Assembly: GCF_014648075.1 (NCBI RefSeq)
Contig: NZ_BMQK01000013.1
Location: 1-64,000, forward strand
Reading direction: 5' to 3'
Source: Streptomyces ruber
GTDB taxonomy: Bacteria > Actinomycetota > Actinomycetes > Streptomycetales > Streptomycetaceae
DNA length: 64,000 bases
The position numbers were made by a program, and so were the translations under genes. The notes beneath the pieces are model-generated. The model was not told where the DNA came from and did no database searches. It saw only the letters and a list, made by a program, of their open reading frames with translations. Shown in pieces: positions 17,720-26,590 of this stretch (positions within the stretch are counted from its first letter, which is position 1; each line of letters opens with the position of its first letter).

Positions 17720-18853
17720 ATGGACGCTGTGGCCACGCCCTCACCGGACGCCGTACTCATTCGGCGGACCATGACCACGATCTTGCCGATCGCCGACGAG
17801 GTGACCTCACACTTCTACGCCCTGCTCTTCGTGCGGCATCCCGAACTGCGTGCGCTCTTCCCGCCGGCGATGAACACCCAACGGGACCGTCTGCTCGCAG
17901 CGCTGCTGACCGCGGCCGAGCACATCGACGACACGTCTGTCCTCGTCGATTACCTGCAGCACCTCGGCCGGGGGCACCGCAAGTACGGCACGCGTCCTGA
18001 GCACTACCCGGCCGTCGGAGAGTGCCTCATCGGAGCACTGACGCGGTATACCGGATCCGTCTGGAACGACGAGATGGAAGCGGCCTGGGTCCGGGCGTAC
18101 ACGACGATCTCTCAAGTGATGATCGACGCGGCGGCCACGGACGAGGAGCATGCTCCGCCCTGGTGGATGGCCGAGATCGTCTCGCATGAACTGAGAACTC
18201 CCGACGTCGCCGTTCTCACCGTCCGCCCGGACCAGCCGTACCCCTTCGTCGCCGGGCAGTACACGATGGTGGAGACACCTTGGTGGCCGCGGATCTGGCG
18301 GCACTACTCGTTCGCCTCGGCGCCTCGGGCGGACGGTCTGCTCACCTTCCATGTGAGGGCCATACCGGCGGGCTGGGTGTCCAACGCTCTGGCGCATCGC
18401 GCCCGTCCCGGTGACGTCATCCGGCTCGGCCCGCCGACCGGCTCCATGACGGTCGACCACACCACCGACAGCGCGCTGCTGTGCCTCGGCGGCGGTACGG
18501 GCATAGCGCCGATCAAGGCCCTCCTGGAGGACGTCGCCGAACACGGCGTGCGGCGCCTGGTCGAGGTCTTCTACGGAGCCCGTACGAGTGTCGATCTGTA
18601 CGACTTGGAAACGCTGCTGCGGATGCAACAGCGGCACTCGTGGCTTGACGTCCGCCCGGTCGTGGACAGGTACGGCAGCGTCCAACTCCCTGGCGTCATC
18701 CGTGAGTACGGCCCATGGAACGAGCATGAGGCGTATCTGTCGGGTCCGCCCGGCATGATCCGCAGCGGTGTGGACGCTTTGCTGGCCGTCGGTGTCCCCT
18801 CCGAGCGCATAAGGCACGACTCGGTGGAAGAGCTGGTGGCAGCCGGTTACTGA
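17720..18853 (+). CDS. flavohaemoglobin (nitric oxide dioxygenase type)
   Basis: 377 residues from ATG 17720, preceded by GAGGT 10 bases upstream; ATG 17699 and GTG 17681 are alternatives. The globin domain (1-135) keeps B10 Tyr33, E7 Gln54 and proximal His86 (GRGHRKYG), the set needed to bind O2 and oxidise NO. The reductase part has the FAD motif RHYSFAS, the NAD motif GGGTGIAP and GPPGMI. Such proteins turn NO into nitrate with NAD(P)H. It stops 15 bp short of the convergent Nudix gene. All key residues are present, so it should be active. Confidence 0.9.
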   Translation: MDAVATPSPDAVLIRRTMTTILPIADEVTSHFYALLFVRHPELRALFPPAMNTQRDRLLAALLTAAEHIDDTSVLVDYLQHLGRGHRKYGTRPEHYPAVGECLIGALTRYTGSVWNDEMEAAWVRAYTTISQVMIDAAATDEEHAPPWWMAEIVSHELRTPDVAVLTVRPDQPYPFVAGQYTMVETPWWPRIWRHYSFASAPRADGLLTFHVRAIPAGWVSNALAHRARPGDVIRLGPPTGSMTVDHTTDSALLCLGGGTGIAPIKALLEDVAEHGVRRLVEVFYGARTSVDLYDLETLLRMQQRHSWLDVRPVVDRYGSVQLPGVIREYGPWNEHEAYLSGPPGMIRSGVDALLAVGVPSERIRHDSVEELVAAGY

Positions 18854-18868
18854 ACCGTCACAGCGTTG

Positions 18869-19351
18869 TCAGCCCAGGTCGGGAGCGTGCATCGCGCGCA
18901 CGCCCTCGATGTTGCCGTCGAGGTAGTGGCGCAGTGACAGCGGGACCAGGTGTACGGAGGCGATGCCGACGCGGGTGAAGGGCACGCGGACGATCTCGTA
19001 CTCACCCTGCGGTGTGTCCACCTCGGGACCGTGCCGCTGGGACGTGTCCATGGACTCGAGCCGACAGACGAAGAAGTGCTGCACCTTCACACCGGTCGCA
19101 CCCTCGTCGTCACCGATGTGCTCGACGGTGTCCACGAAGCAGGGCACCACATCGACGATCTTGGCGCCGAGTTCCTCGTGCACCTCGCGGTGCAGCGCAT
19201 CGACGACGGTCGTGTCCTCCGGTTCGACGCCACCGCCCGGGGTGACCCAGTAGGGATCGACGCCGGGTTTGGTCCGCTTGATCAGAATGAGATCGTCACC
19301 ATCGAGCAGGATGGCGCGGGCGGTGCGCTTGACCACGGGTCGGACGGTCAT
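18869..19351 (-). CDS. Nudix hydrolase
   Basis: 160 residues from ATG 19351. The Nudix box is present as GVEPED...REVHEELG: the metal-binding REUxEE core is intact, while the first conserved Glu is replaced by Thr. Nudix enzymes cleave nucleoside diphosphates linked to another group, often as housecleaning. The fold is preceded by RAILLDGDDLILIKR, the usual first strands. No strong ribosome-binding site. Substrate not predictable. Confidence 0.85.
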   Translation of the reverse strand: MTVRPVVKRTARAILLDGDDLILIKRTKPGVDPYWVTPGGGVEPEDTTVVDALHREVHEELGAKIVDVVPCFVDTVEHIGDDEGATGVKVQHFFVCRLESMDTSQRHGPEVDTPQGEYEIVRVPFTRVGIASVHLVPLSLRHYLDGNIEGVRAMHAPDLG

Positions 19352-19392
19352 GGGAGAAATGTGGCCCGGCTGCTTCCCTGTGAAACCTCGCA

Positions 19393-19406
19393 GTTCCACG
19401 TGAAAC
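19393..19406. other. parS (ParB-binding site), one mismatch
   Basis: GTTCCACGTGAAAC between the Nudix start and the end of the LysR gene. Confidence 0.85.
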
Positions 19407-19439
19407 ATCACGGAACTCCCCGTGGCGGCGGACCCGCTG

Positions 19440-20345
19440 TCAGGACCAGCCCGAGGCGGTACGGAGCAGCCGCTCATGGGCCCGCGCGATGTGGGGCATG
19501 GCGAGCGTACCGGTGCGCACCGCCAGAAAGTACGTGCGCAGGGGAGGCACCGCAGGTTCCAGCAGCGGCAGCACATCCCCGCGCTCCAGCGCGGAGACGC
19601 ACAGATAGCGAGGCAGCACGGCGATGCCCGCGCCGGCGGTTGCGCAGGCGAGGACCGCACGGAGATCGGGGACGATGACGGTGCCGGACGCGGCGGGACG
19701 GGAGTCGAAGACGGAAGCCCAGTAGCGGGTGACGAAGGGAAGCGACTCATGCACCTCGATGACGGGAAGACGCTCCAGGGCGTGAGCGCCTTTGCGACGC
19801 AGCCTGGTCGTGCTGATGCTGGAGGCCCAGTGCGGAGCGGCGACCAGCATGTGTTCCTCGTCGCACAGAGGAGTCGCGGTGAGCAGAGCGCCGCGTGGAC
19901 GGGCTGTGGTGATGGCCAGATCGTGATGCCCCGCGGCGAGCCCCTCCAGTGCTTCCTCGGCGTTCCCGAAGGAGGCTCGCAAGGCGAAGCCCTGCCCGTT
20001 CTCCCGGGTCAGTTCGGTGAGCGCGGGCAGGGCACGTTCCGCGGTGAACTCGGGCGGCCCGGCCAGGTGCAGCGTCCGTGCGGAGGAATCCTCGTCCAGT
20101 CCTGTCTCCGCGATCTCGACCAGGGCGTCGAGATGAGGAGCCGCCTTGTGCGCAAGCTCGTCGCCGATCGTGGTGGGGGTCACGCCTCGGGCCTGGCGCA
20201 GGAACAGTGGGCGGCCCAGCTGCCGTTCCAAGGTCCGGATCTGCGACGTGACGGCCGGCTGCGAGAGACCCAGCAGGGCGGCGGCACGGGTGAAGGAGCC
20301 GGCTCGATGCACGGTCACGAACGTGCGCAGCAGAGCCAGGTCCAT
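19440..20345 (-). CDS. LysR-family transcriptional regulator
   Basis: 301 residues: N-terminal winged helix MDLALLRTFVTVHRAGSFTRAAALLGLSQ.. (1-60), linker helix, and a two-lobed periplasmic-binding-type effector domain (90-300). LysR proteins usually activate a divergent gene when a small ligand binds, but no divergent gene is present here, since the next gene upstream is also on the minus strand. Its targets are therefore probably elsewhere or it controls itself. ATG 20345. Confidence 0.88.
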   Translation of the reverse strand: MDLALLRTFVTVHRAGSFTRAAALLGLSQPAVTSQIRTLERQLGRPLFLRQARGVTPTTIGDELAHKAAPHLDALVEIAETGLDEDSSARTLHLAGPPEFTAERALPALTELTRENGQGFALRASFGNAEEALEGLAAGHHDLAITTARPRGALLTATPLCDEEHMLVAAPHWASSISTTRLRRKGAHALERLPVIEVHESLPFVTRYWASVFDSRPAASGTVIVPDLRAVLACATAGAGIAVLPRYLCVSALERGDVLPLLEPAVPPLRTYFLAVRTGTLAMPHIARAHERLLRTASGWS

Positions 20346-20477
20346 GGCCTCCCTCCCCTCCCGTCAGCCCCGAGCGCCCAACTATAAATATGTCGATGAG
20401 TCTCTGTCGCTACTGTGATTGGACACTGACACAGAGTCAACTAGCCTTGTTGGCGCGGTTCTTGGCGCCCAGGACCG

Positions 20478-20516
20478 GGACGGTCCGAGCCACGAGGGGG
20501 GAGGCTCGGACCGTCC
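20478..20516 (-). terminator. terminator of the holin-like/ptpA/PLP-lyase operon
   Basis: 14-bp stem (20478-20491 with 20503-20516) GGACGGTCCGAGCC-type, 38 bp after the stop of the PLP lyase on the minus strand. Confidence 0.75.
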
Positions 20517-20553
20517 GTCGATTCTCCCGGAGTTCCGGGAAGCGCGAGTGTGT

Positions 20554-21693
20554 TCAGTCCGCCGACTCGTCGAGTGCGCGCAGGACATCCGCCACCAGGT
20601 CATCGGTGTCCTCGGCGCCGCACGAGAAGCGGACGAAGCCCTCCGCGACCGCGTCCCCGCCCCACCGTCCGCGCCGCTCGGCCGTGGACCTCACGCCGCC
20701 GAAGCTCGTCGCGTCGTCCACGAGACGCAGCGCCTCCAGGAACCGGTCGGCATGCGCGCGCGTGGGGAGGGAGAAGGACACCACGCACCCGAAACGCCGC
20801 ATCTGGCGCGAGGCGATCTCATGCGAGGGGTCGTCGGCAAGCCCGGGGTAACGCAGCCCGGTCACTTCCGGCCGCCCTCTCAGCGCCTCGGCGAGGGCCA
20901 GCGCGTTGGCGTTCTGCCGGTCGGCACGCAGCTGCAGCGTGGCGAGCGAGCGGTGGGCGAGCCAGGCCTCCATGGGTCCCGCGATGGCGCCGACGATCTT
21001 GCGCCAGCGCCGTACCGAGGCCATCAGGGCGGCGTTCCGGGACGCCACGTACCCCAGCAGGACGTCCCCGTGCCCGGTCAGCTGCTTGGTGCCGCTCGCC
21101 ACGGCGAAGTCCGCCCCGAGATCCAGGGGGCGCTGCCCGAGCGGAGTCGCCAGGGTGTTGTCGACGGCGACGAGACACCCGCGCGCGTGCGCCTCCTCGG
21201 CCAGCCGCCGCACGTCGCACACGTCCAGGCCCGGGTTCGACGGTGTCTCGATCCACAGCAGGCTCGCGCCGTCGAGGACCTCCAGCTGGGCGTCGCCCCC
21301 CGTCGGCGCGGTGCGCACCTCGATGCCGTACTCCTCCAGCTGCCGGCGGACCAGCGGCAGCGCCTGGTACCCGTCGTTCGGCAGGACCACGACGTCACCG
21401 GTGCGCACCTGCGAGAAGAGGACGGCGGAGATGGCGGCCATGCCGGAGGGGAAGACCAGCGTCTCGACGTCGTCCCGTCCTGGAGCCTCCAGCTCGCCGA
21501 TGGCGCGCTCCAGGAGGGTCCAGGTGGGGTTCTCGTCGCGACCGTAGGTGTACGGCCCCGTGGGCTCGCCCGGCAGGTGGAAGTGGGCGGCGAAGACCGG
21601 GCCCGGAAGGGTCGGCTCGTACTTCACGGGTTCGGGCAACCCGGCCCGTACGGCGCGTGTGCCGTCCCCGAAGTCCGTGCTCTTGTCGCTCAT
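20554..21693 (-). CDS. Cys/Met-metabolism PLP enzyme (cystathionine gamma-lyase-like)
   Basis: 379 residues of the trans-sulfuration PLP family. The PLP lysine lies in ASGTKQLTGHGD, preceded by VAVDNTLATPLGQRP (PLP-binding Asp). The family cleaves or forms C-S bonds in cystathionine, cysteine or homoserine esters; which one is unclear. The start ATG overlaps the stop of ptpA (ATGA), so it is translated coupled to the phosphatase and probably to the holin-like gene upstream. A terminator follows. Confidence 0.85.
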   Translation of the reverse strand: MSDKSTDFGDGTRAVRAGLPEPVKYEPTLPGPVFAAHFHLPGEPTGPYTYGRDENPTWTLLERAIGELEAPGRDDVETLVFPSGMAAISAVLFSQVRTGDVVVLPNDGYQALPLVRRQLEEYGIEVRTAPTGGDAQLEVLDGASLLWIETPSNPGLDVCDVRRLAEEAHARGCLVAVDNTLATPLGQRPLDLGADFAVASGTKQLTGHGDVLLGYVASRNAALMASVRRWRKIVGAIAGPMEAWLAHRSLATLQLRADRQNANALALAEALRGRPEVTGLRYPGLADDPSHEIASRQMRRFGCVVSFSLPTRAHADRFLEALRLVDDATSFGGVRSTAERRGRWGGDAVAEGFVRFSCGAEDTDDLVADVLRALDESAD

Positions 21694-22181
21694 GCCGCCT
21701 GTCCCTTCACGTGCTCGCGTACCGCGGCGAGCAGGCCACTGCTCGCCGCCTCCACCATCTCAAGACACTCCTCGAAACCGTCCGAGCCCCCGTAGTACGG
21801 ATCCGGTACGTCGAGGTCGTCGCCCGCGGCGGGGTCGTACGAGCGCAGGAGCCGTACCTTCGCCGCGTCCTCCGCGGTGGGCGCGAGGCCGCGCAGTGTT
21901 CCGAGGTGGCCGGCGTCGAGGGCGATCACGAGGTCGAGGCGGGCGAACCAGGCGGGTCGGAACCGCCGGGCGGTGTGATCGCTGTCATAGCCGTACGCCG
22001 CCAGGACGGCGACGGTGCGCGGATCGGCGCCCTCGCCCTCGTGCCAGCCGTCCGTACCGGCGCTGTCGATCTCGACCAGTCCGTCCAGTCCGGCCTCTTC
22101 GAGACGGGCGCGGAAGACGGACTCGGCCATCGGGGACCGGCATATGTTGCCGGTGCAGACGAAGCAGATGCGGTAGGTCAT
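21690..22181 (-). CDS. ptpA: low-molecular-weight protein tyrosine phosphatase
   Basis: 163 residues from ATG 22181. The P-loop CTGNICRS (C-x5-R-S) lies at residues 9-16 and the general acid in DVPDPYYGG, both complete. In S. coelicolor the equivalent PtpA dephosphorylates tyrosine-phosphorylated proteins and affects pigment antibiotic production. It starts 8 bp after the holin-like gene and overlaps the PLP-lyase start. A longer frame upstream is not supported. Confidence 0.93.
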   Translation of the reverse strand: MTYRICFVCTGNICRSPMAESVFRARLEEAGLDGLVEIDSAGTDGWHEGEGADPRTVAVLAAYGYDSDHTARRFRPAWFARLDLVIALDAGHLGTLRGLAPTAEDAAKVRLLRSYDPAAGDDLDVPDPYYGGSDGFEECLEMVEAASSGLLAAVREHVKGQAA

Positions 22182-22189
22182 GGCGGCGC

Positions 22190-22567
22190 TCAGTCCGTGT
22201 CGGGCAGGACGACCGACAGTGCCCAGGAGACGATCGAGATGATCAGAGCTCCGAGGACGGCCGTCCAGAAGCCCTCCACATGGAAGCTCAGGTCGAGCTT
22301 GTCGGCGAGCCATGAGGTGAGCAGCAGCATCAGGGCGTTGACCACCAGTGTGATCAGGCCGAGCGTGAGGATGAACAGCGGGAACGTGAGAATCTGCACC
22401 AACGGCTTGACCACCGCGTTCACCAGGCCGAACACCACCGCGACCAGCAGCAGGGTGCCGACCTTCCGCCCCGTGCTGTCGCCAGTCAGTGTGATCTTGT
22501 CGAGCAGCCAGACGGCGACCGCCAGGGCGCCCGCATTGGCGATCGTCTTGACTACGAAATTCATCAT
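22190..22567 (-). CDS. phage-holin-family (4-TM) membrane protein
   Basis: 125 residues with four hydrophobic segments, of the superfamily IV holin-like family widespread in actinobacteria (the ATG pair at 22567/22564 makes the start uncertain by one codon). These proteins sit in the cytoplasmic membrane; lytic activity is not shown for this chromosomal type. It heads an operon with ptpA and the PLP lyase (8-bp gap, then ATGA overlap). There is no phage gene near it, so it is not a prophage remnant. Confidence 0.8.
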   Translation of the reverse strand: MMNFVVKTIANAGALAVAVWLLDKITLTGDSTGRKVGTLLLVAVVFGLVNAVVKPLVQILTFPLFILTLGLITLVVNALMLLLTSWLADKLDLSFHVEGFWTAVLGALIISIVSWALSVVLPDTD

Positions 22568-22627
22568 GTGTCTGATCGTGGCAGAAGCGATCGGGTACGA
22601 GCACTGGGGCGAGGGCGGAGAAGGGTC

Positions 22628-22945
22628 ATGAAGGCATTCCGGCTGGATGAACTGGAGGCGGAGCGTGCCGCCAACGACGGCGCCTACCTGCAGTTCCTGC
22701 GTGAGCGGAACATGTCGGTCGGCCTGTACGCGCTCGACGCGGGCACACTCGACCCGCAGAAGCCGCACGAGCAGGACGAGGTGTACTTCGTCGTGAGCGG
22801 CCGCGCGGCGATCACGGTCGGTATGGAGACCACCCAGGTCGCGCGCGGCAGCGTCGTGTACGTGCCCGCCGGGGTCGCCCACAAGTTCCACCACATCACC
22901 GAGGACCTGCGGGTCCTGGTGGTGTTCTCTCCGCCGGAGAGCTGA
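22628..22945 (+). CDS. small cupin-domain protein
   Basis: 105 residues, one conserved cupin barrel. PHEQDEVYFVVSGRA gives the first metal motif (His, Glu) and PAGVAHKFHH the second (His). Single cupins of this size are often small-molecule enzymes or sensors. ATG with GAGAAGGG 6 bases upstream. Divergent from the holin-like operon by 60 bp. Substrate unknown. Confidence 0.82.
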   Translation: MKAFRLDELEAERAANDGAYLQFLRERNMSVGLYALDAGTLDPQKPHEQDEVYFVVSGRAAITVGMETTQVARGSVVYVPAGVAHKFHHITEDLRVLVVFSPPES

Positions 22946-23104
22946 GACCCGCCTCGGGGTTCCCTAGGGGAACGATCAGGGACGGACAAGGGGCGCGATG
23001 CCTCCTGGCGCCCCCGTCGCAGCCCTAGCATCGAAGGCGGAACAGCAAGCCCGGCGACGGCCCCGGGACATGGGGCGACGGGCACGAGAGTGAGGACGAG
23101 GGCG

Positions 23105-23314
23105 ATGCGGGAGATCTTCGCGGGATTGCCGTGGTGGGTGAAGTGGATCGCGGTGCCGGCCATCGCCCTGGTCGTGTTCGGCGGACTGATATTGAGCGTG
23201 CTGCACTTCGTGGTGGCACTGCTCTTCAAGGTGCTGGTCTTCGTCGCACTGGTCGGCGGCCTGATCTACGTCGTACGAAGGTGCAGGGCGGGATCGTCGC
23301 GCAGCGACTGGTGA
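23105..23314 (+). CDS. small membrane protein (DUF5326-like)
   Basis: 69 residues from ATG 23105 (a GTG at 23090 is also open). WWVKWIAVPAIALVVFGG starts a first membrane helix and ALLFKVLVFVALVGGLIYVV forms the second, with a basic tail. It matches the pattern of the small DUF5326 family of Streptomyces. No function known. GAGGGC ribosome-binding site is close to the ATG. Confidence 0.72.
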   Translation: MREIFAGLPWWVKWIAVPAIALVVFGGLILSVLHFVVALLFKVLVFVALVGGLIYVVRRCRAGSSRSDW

Positions 23315-23551
23315 GTCGTCAGCGGACGACTCGGGGTGACTCTTACGAGGGAGAGCGGCCAAACGGGCGGGGCGATAACAGGAACGCGAGGTTCCCCCGG
23401 GGGAGGGAAGTTCCCCGGTGGCGCCGTCGGTGTGTGGTGACGGGCAGTTAGAGTCCGGAACTCGTATCGCGGGGGTGACCCCGCGGGCGGCGCACATCCC
23501 CACCCGTGCTCCCCCGTACGGGCGGCCCTACTCGCGTTCTCGGAGTGCCCC

Positions 23552-24364
23552 TTGGCTACGGTCGACCCCACCCCCGAACCACCCGACAAGGCGCCGTCAG
23601 TCCCCGCGGAGCCGTCCTCCACCACGCTGATCGGCTCCGTGCAGCGGGCGGTGCGGCTGCTGGAGGCCGTGGCCGAGAGGGAACACGGAGCCCCCGCCAA
23701 ACAGCTGGCCCGCGACGCCGGACTCGCCCTGCCCACGGCATACCACCTGCTGCGTACCCTGACGCACGAGGGCTATCTGCACCGGGACAAGGGGCTGTTC
23801 TTCCTGGGGGAGGCGGCGGAGCGGCTGAGGAGCAGAAGCACACAGCAGAAACGTCGCATCACGATGAGCGAGGCGCTGGCTCACTGGCGGGACGCCATCG
23901 GCGCTCCTGTCCACGTAGCGGTCTACGACGAGGGCGAGATCGAGATCATGTCCATCGCGGACGGTCCGGTCCGGCCGACGGCGGAGGAACGGGACGGCCA
24001 CCGCGAGGCCGGGGACACCCACGCGATCGGTCAGTGTCTGCTCTCCCAGCTCTGTGAGGAGATCAAGCGGGACCAGCCCGACCGGTGTCTCGTGCCCACG
24101 GAGACTCCGCCCACGGTGTGTGACGACCACTCGTTGCCGCGCCGCCCGGACAAGGCGGAGCGAAGGGAACGGGTGGTCGAGCAGCAGGAGCATGTGTTCG
24201 GCACGGTGTGCGCCGCCGTCCCCGTCACCTTCGGCACCACCACCGCGACCATGGCCGTCTCCGTGCCCCTGCATCAGGCCGATCGGCTGCTGCCCGCGGT
24301 ACGGAAGTTGCAGGACGAGGTGGGACGGCTTCCAGGGTCACTCGCCCTCTCTATCAGTATCTGA
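23552..24364 (+). CDS. ssgR: SsgR, IclR-type activator of ssgA
   Basis: 270 residues from TTG 23552, with GGAG 6 bases upstream. The IclR winged helix (about 35-95) contains APAKQLARDAGLALPTAYHLLRTL; the C-terminal half is a diverged effector domain. In Streptomyces SsgR activates the adjacent sporulation gene ssgA. The pairing with an unmistakable ssgA 95 bp downstream makes the identification secure. TTG start and gene order are conserved in the genus. Confidence 0.93.
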   Translation: MATVDPTPEPPDKAPSVPAEPSSTTLIGSVQRAVRLLEAVAEREHGAPAKQLARDAGLALPTAYHLLRTLTHEGYLHRDKGLFFLGEAAERLRSRSTQQKRRITMSEALAHWRDAIGAPVHVAVYDEGEIEIMSIADGPVRPTAEERDGHREAGDTHAIGQCLLSQLCEEIKRDQPDRCLVPTETPPTVCDDHSLPRRPDKAERRERVVEQQEHVFGTVCAAVPVTFGTTTATMAVSVPLHQADRLLPAVRKLQDEVGRLPGSLALSISI

Positions 24365-24459
24365 AAAATCACTCCTTGTGATCTCGCGTGCACGTTCAGC
24401 AAACTTCCAGCAGTGTCAGGGGCTGTTTCCTGGCCAGACGACGGCAACTGGGGTAGACG

Positions 24460-24897
24460 ATGCGTGAGTCAGTACAGGCAGAGGTCATGATGAGTTTCCT
24501 CGTGGCGGAGGAGCTCTCCTTCCGTATCCCGGTGGAACTGCGGTACGAGACCTGCGACCCCTACGCCGTGCGGCTGACCTTCCACCTGCCCGGTGACGCT
24601 CCGGTGACATGGGCCTTCGGGCGGGAGCTACTGGTCGACGGCGTGGTGCGGCCGTCGGGAGACGGCGACGTGCACATCGCGCCCGCCGACAGCGAAGCGT
24701 TCGGCGAGGTGCTGATCCGTCTGCAGGTGGGTTGTGACCAGGCGCTCTTCAGGTCCGGGACGGCACCGCTCGTGGCGTTCCTCGACCGCACGGACAAGTT
24801 GGTGCCGCTCGGGCAGGAGCACAGCCTCGCCGACTTCGACACCTACCTGGACGAGGCACTGGACCGCATCCTGGCCGAGGAACGCAGCACAGGCTGA
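24460..24897 (+). CDS. ssgA: SsgA, sporulation-specific cell division activator
   Basis: 145 residues, nearly the same length and sequence as known SsgA (starts MRESVQAEVMMSFLVAEELS; conserved PVELRYETCDPYAVRLTFH and LLVDGVVRP). SsgA-like proteins are unique to sporulating actinomycetes; SsgA helps place SsgB and therefore FtsZ rings in sporulation septa. Transcription depends on SsgR, encoded just upstream. The ATG at 24460 has only a weak GGGGTA ribosome-binding site, which would fit tight control. Confidence 0.95.
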   Translation: MRESVQAEVMMSFLVAEELSFRIPVELRYETCDPYAVRLTFHLPGDAPVTWAFGRELLVDGVVRPSGDGDVHIAPADSEAFGEVLIRLQVGCDQALFRSGTAPLVAFLDRTDKLVPLGQEHSLADFDTYLDEALDRILAEERSTG

Positions 24898-24959
24898 TCC
24901 GGGCGTGCGCGCATATGCCGTAACGCTTCTGCGCGCGTGCCGGGCAGTCTTCCAGAACC

Positions 24960-26522
24960 TCAGCGCTTGCGGCGGCGCCCCCTTCCCGCACGGGCCGGCG
25001 CCGCGGCCGCTCCCGCCCGCGTACCGGGCCGGTCGGCCGAGACCACCAGCGCGGCCAGAACCGTGGTCACCGGCACCGAGGCGACCAGACCGATCGAGCC
25101 GACGAGGGTGCGGACGATCTCTTCGGCGACCAGCTCACTGTTGGCGACCGTGCCGACGCTGCTCTGCGCGATCGAGAAGAGCAGCAACAGCGGCAGAGCG
25201 GCGCCCGCGTACGCGAGCACGAGGGTGTTGACGACCGACGCGATGTGATCGCGCCCGATGCGGATGCCCGCGCGGTACAAGCCGCGCCGGCCCAGCGACG
25301 GGTTGGCCTCGTGAAGCTCCCAGACGGCCGACGTCTGCGTCACGGTCACATCGTCGAGTACACCCAGGGATCCGATGATGACGCCGGCGAGCAGCAGACC
25401 GCTCATGTCGATGTCCGGGTACAGCCCGTGGATCAGACCGGTGTTGTCGTCCGTGTTGCCGGTCAGCGCGGCCCAGCCGATGAACAGCGAGCCCAGTACA
25501 CCGATCAGCAGGAGTGAGATCAGCGTGCCGAGCACGGCCACCGACGTACGGGCGGACAGGCCGTGGCAGGTGTACAGCGCGATCAGCATGATGGAGCTCG
25601 ACCCGACGACCGCCACGACCAGCGGATTGGACCCCTGCAGGATGGCCGGCAGGATGAAGAAGGTCAGTACCAGAAAGCTCACGGCGAGTGCGATCAGTGC
25701 CATGACACCGCGCATCCGGCCCACCACCACGACCGCGACCGCGAAGACACCGGCGAGCAGGGCCAGGGGAACCTTTCGGTTCACATCGGCGACCGAGTAC
25801 TGGAGGTCCTCGGGCGCGGACGGTTCGTAGGCCACCACGACTTCCTGGCCCTGGTTCAGCTGCCGTGACTGGTCCGGCTGGACGATCTCCGTGAAGGTCC
25901 GGCCCTTGTCCTCGCCGGTGTCGACCCGGATGGTCGCCTGCTTGCACTCGCCGGCCGCCTGCTGCTGCGCGGAGGAGCCCTCGGCGGTCGAGGTGTCCCC
26001 GGTGGGAGGCACGCCCGAGGCGTTCACGGACTGACAGTCCACCCCCACGACCTTGGTGACCGTGGCCTGCTCGGTCTGCCGGTCGAAGCCCACTCCGGTG
26101 CGCTCGTGCGGAGGTGCGCCACCGGGCCAGAGCACGACCAGGCCCACCAGCACCGCGGTGGCGAAGGGGATCAGCACCGCGGCGATCACCTTGCGCAGAT
26201 GCTGGGAGACGGGAGCAGCGGGGCCGTGGGCGTGGCTGTGGGAGTGCCCATGGCCGCTGCCGGGCGGGGGACCATGGCCTCGCCCGTCATGAGGACCGTG
26301 CCCGTCCCCGGGACCGTGCCCGTCCCCGGGACCGTGCCCGTCCCCGGGACCGTGCCCGTCCCCGGGACCGTGCCCGTCCCCGGGACCGCGGTCGCCCGGA
26401 TTGCGGCCTCCTCCGCCACCCCCTCCGGAGCCGTGGCCGGGACCATGCCCGCGACCGTTGCCGGGGCCGCGTCCGTGCGAGTTGTCCGGCGATGGGAACG
26501 TGGGCTGATGCGTCGTCGTCAC
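24960..26522 (-). CDS. YibE/F-family membrane protein with His/Gly-rich N-terminus
   Basis: About 520 residues from GTG 26522 (GTG 26555 also open; neither start has a good ribosome-binding site). Residues 1-110 are disordered and hold a tandem GPGDGH repeat ending in GHGHSHSHAHG. One membrane helix (about 120-145), a soluble domain (about 150-250) and then about seven membrane helices form the YibE/F core. The family has no settled function; transport is suspected. A His-rich tail next to a membrane permease-like core suggests metal handling (inference). It is convergent with ssgA. Confidence 0.8.
   Translation of the reverse strand: MTTTHQPTFPSPDNSHGRGPGNGRGHGPGHGSGGGGGGGRNPGDRGPGDGHGPGDGHGPGDGHGPGDGHGPGDGHGPHDGRGHGPPPGSGHGHSHSHAHGPAAPVSQHLRKVIAAVLIPFATAVLVGLVVLWPGGAPPHERTGVGFDRQTEQATVTKVVGVDCQSVNASGVPPTGDTSTAEGSSAQQQAAGECKQATIRVDTGEDKGRTFTEIVQPDQSRQLNQGQEVVVAYEPSAPEDLQYSVADVNRKVPLALLAGVFAVAVVVVGRMRGVMALIALAVSFLVLTFFILPAILQGSNPLVVAVVGSSSIMLIALYTCHGLSARTSVAVLGTLISLLLIGVLGSLFIGWAALTGNTDDNTGLIHGLYPDIDMSGLLLAGVIIGSLGVLDDVTVTQTSAVWELHEANPSLGRRGLYRAGIRIGRDHIASVVNTLVLAYAGAALPLLLLFSIAQSSVGTVANSELVAEEIVRTLVGSIGLVASVPVTTVLAALVVSADRPGTRAGAAAAPARAGRGRRRKR
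26294..26383. repeat. five perfect 18-bp tandem repeats coding GPGDGH
   Basis: The unit GACCGTGCCCGTCCCCGG occurs five times without change, in frame inside the YibE/F gene, so copy number can vary by six residues without a frameshift. Confidence 0.9.
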
Positions 26523-26590
26523 CGACCGATCATCGCAAGAACGACAGAGGTCCACTGTTCACCGCGCCACATATGACGCTAGCGTGGAGG

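Noticed and set aside
22190..22567. Holin-like gene as sign of a prophage
   Set aside because: No other phage gene is near; the protein belongs to a chromosomal 4-TM family and is operonic with ptpA.
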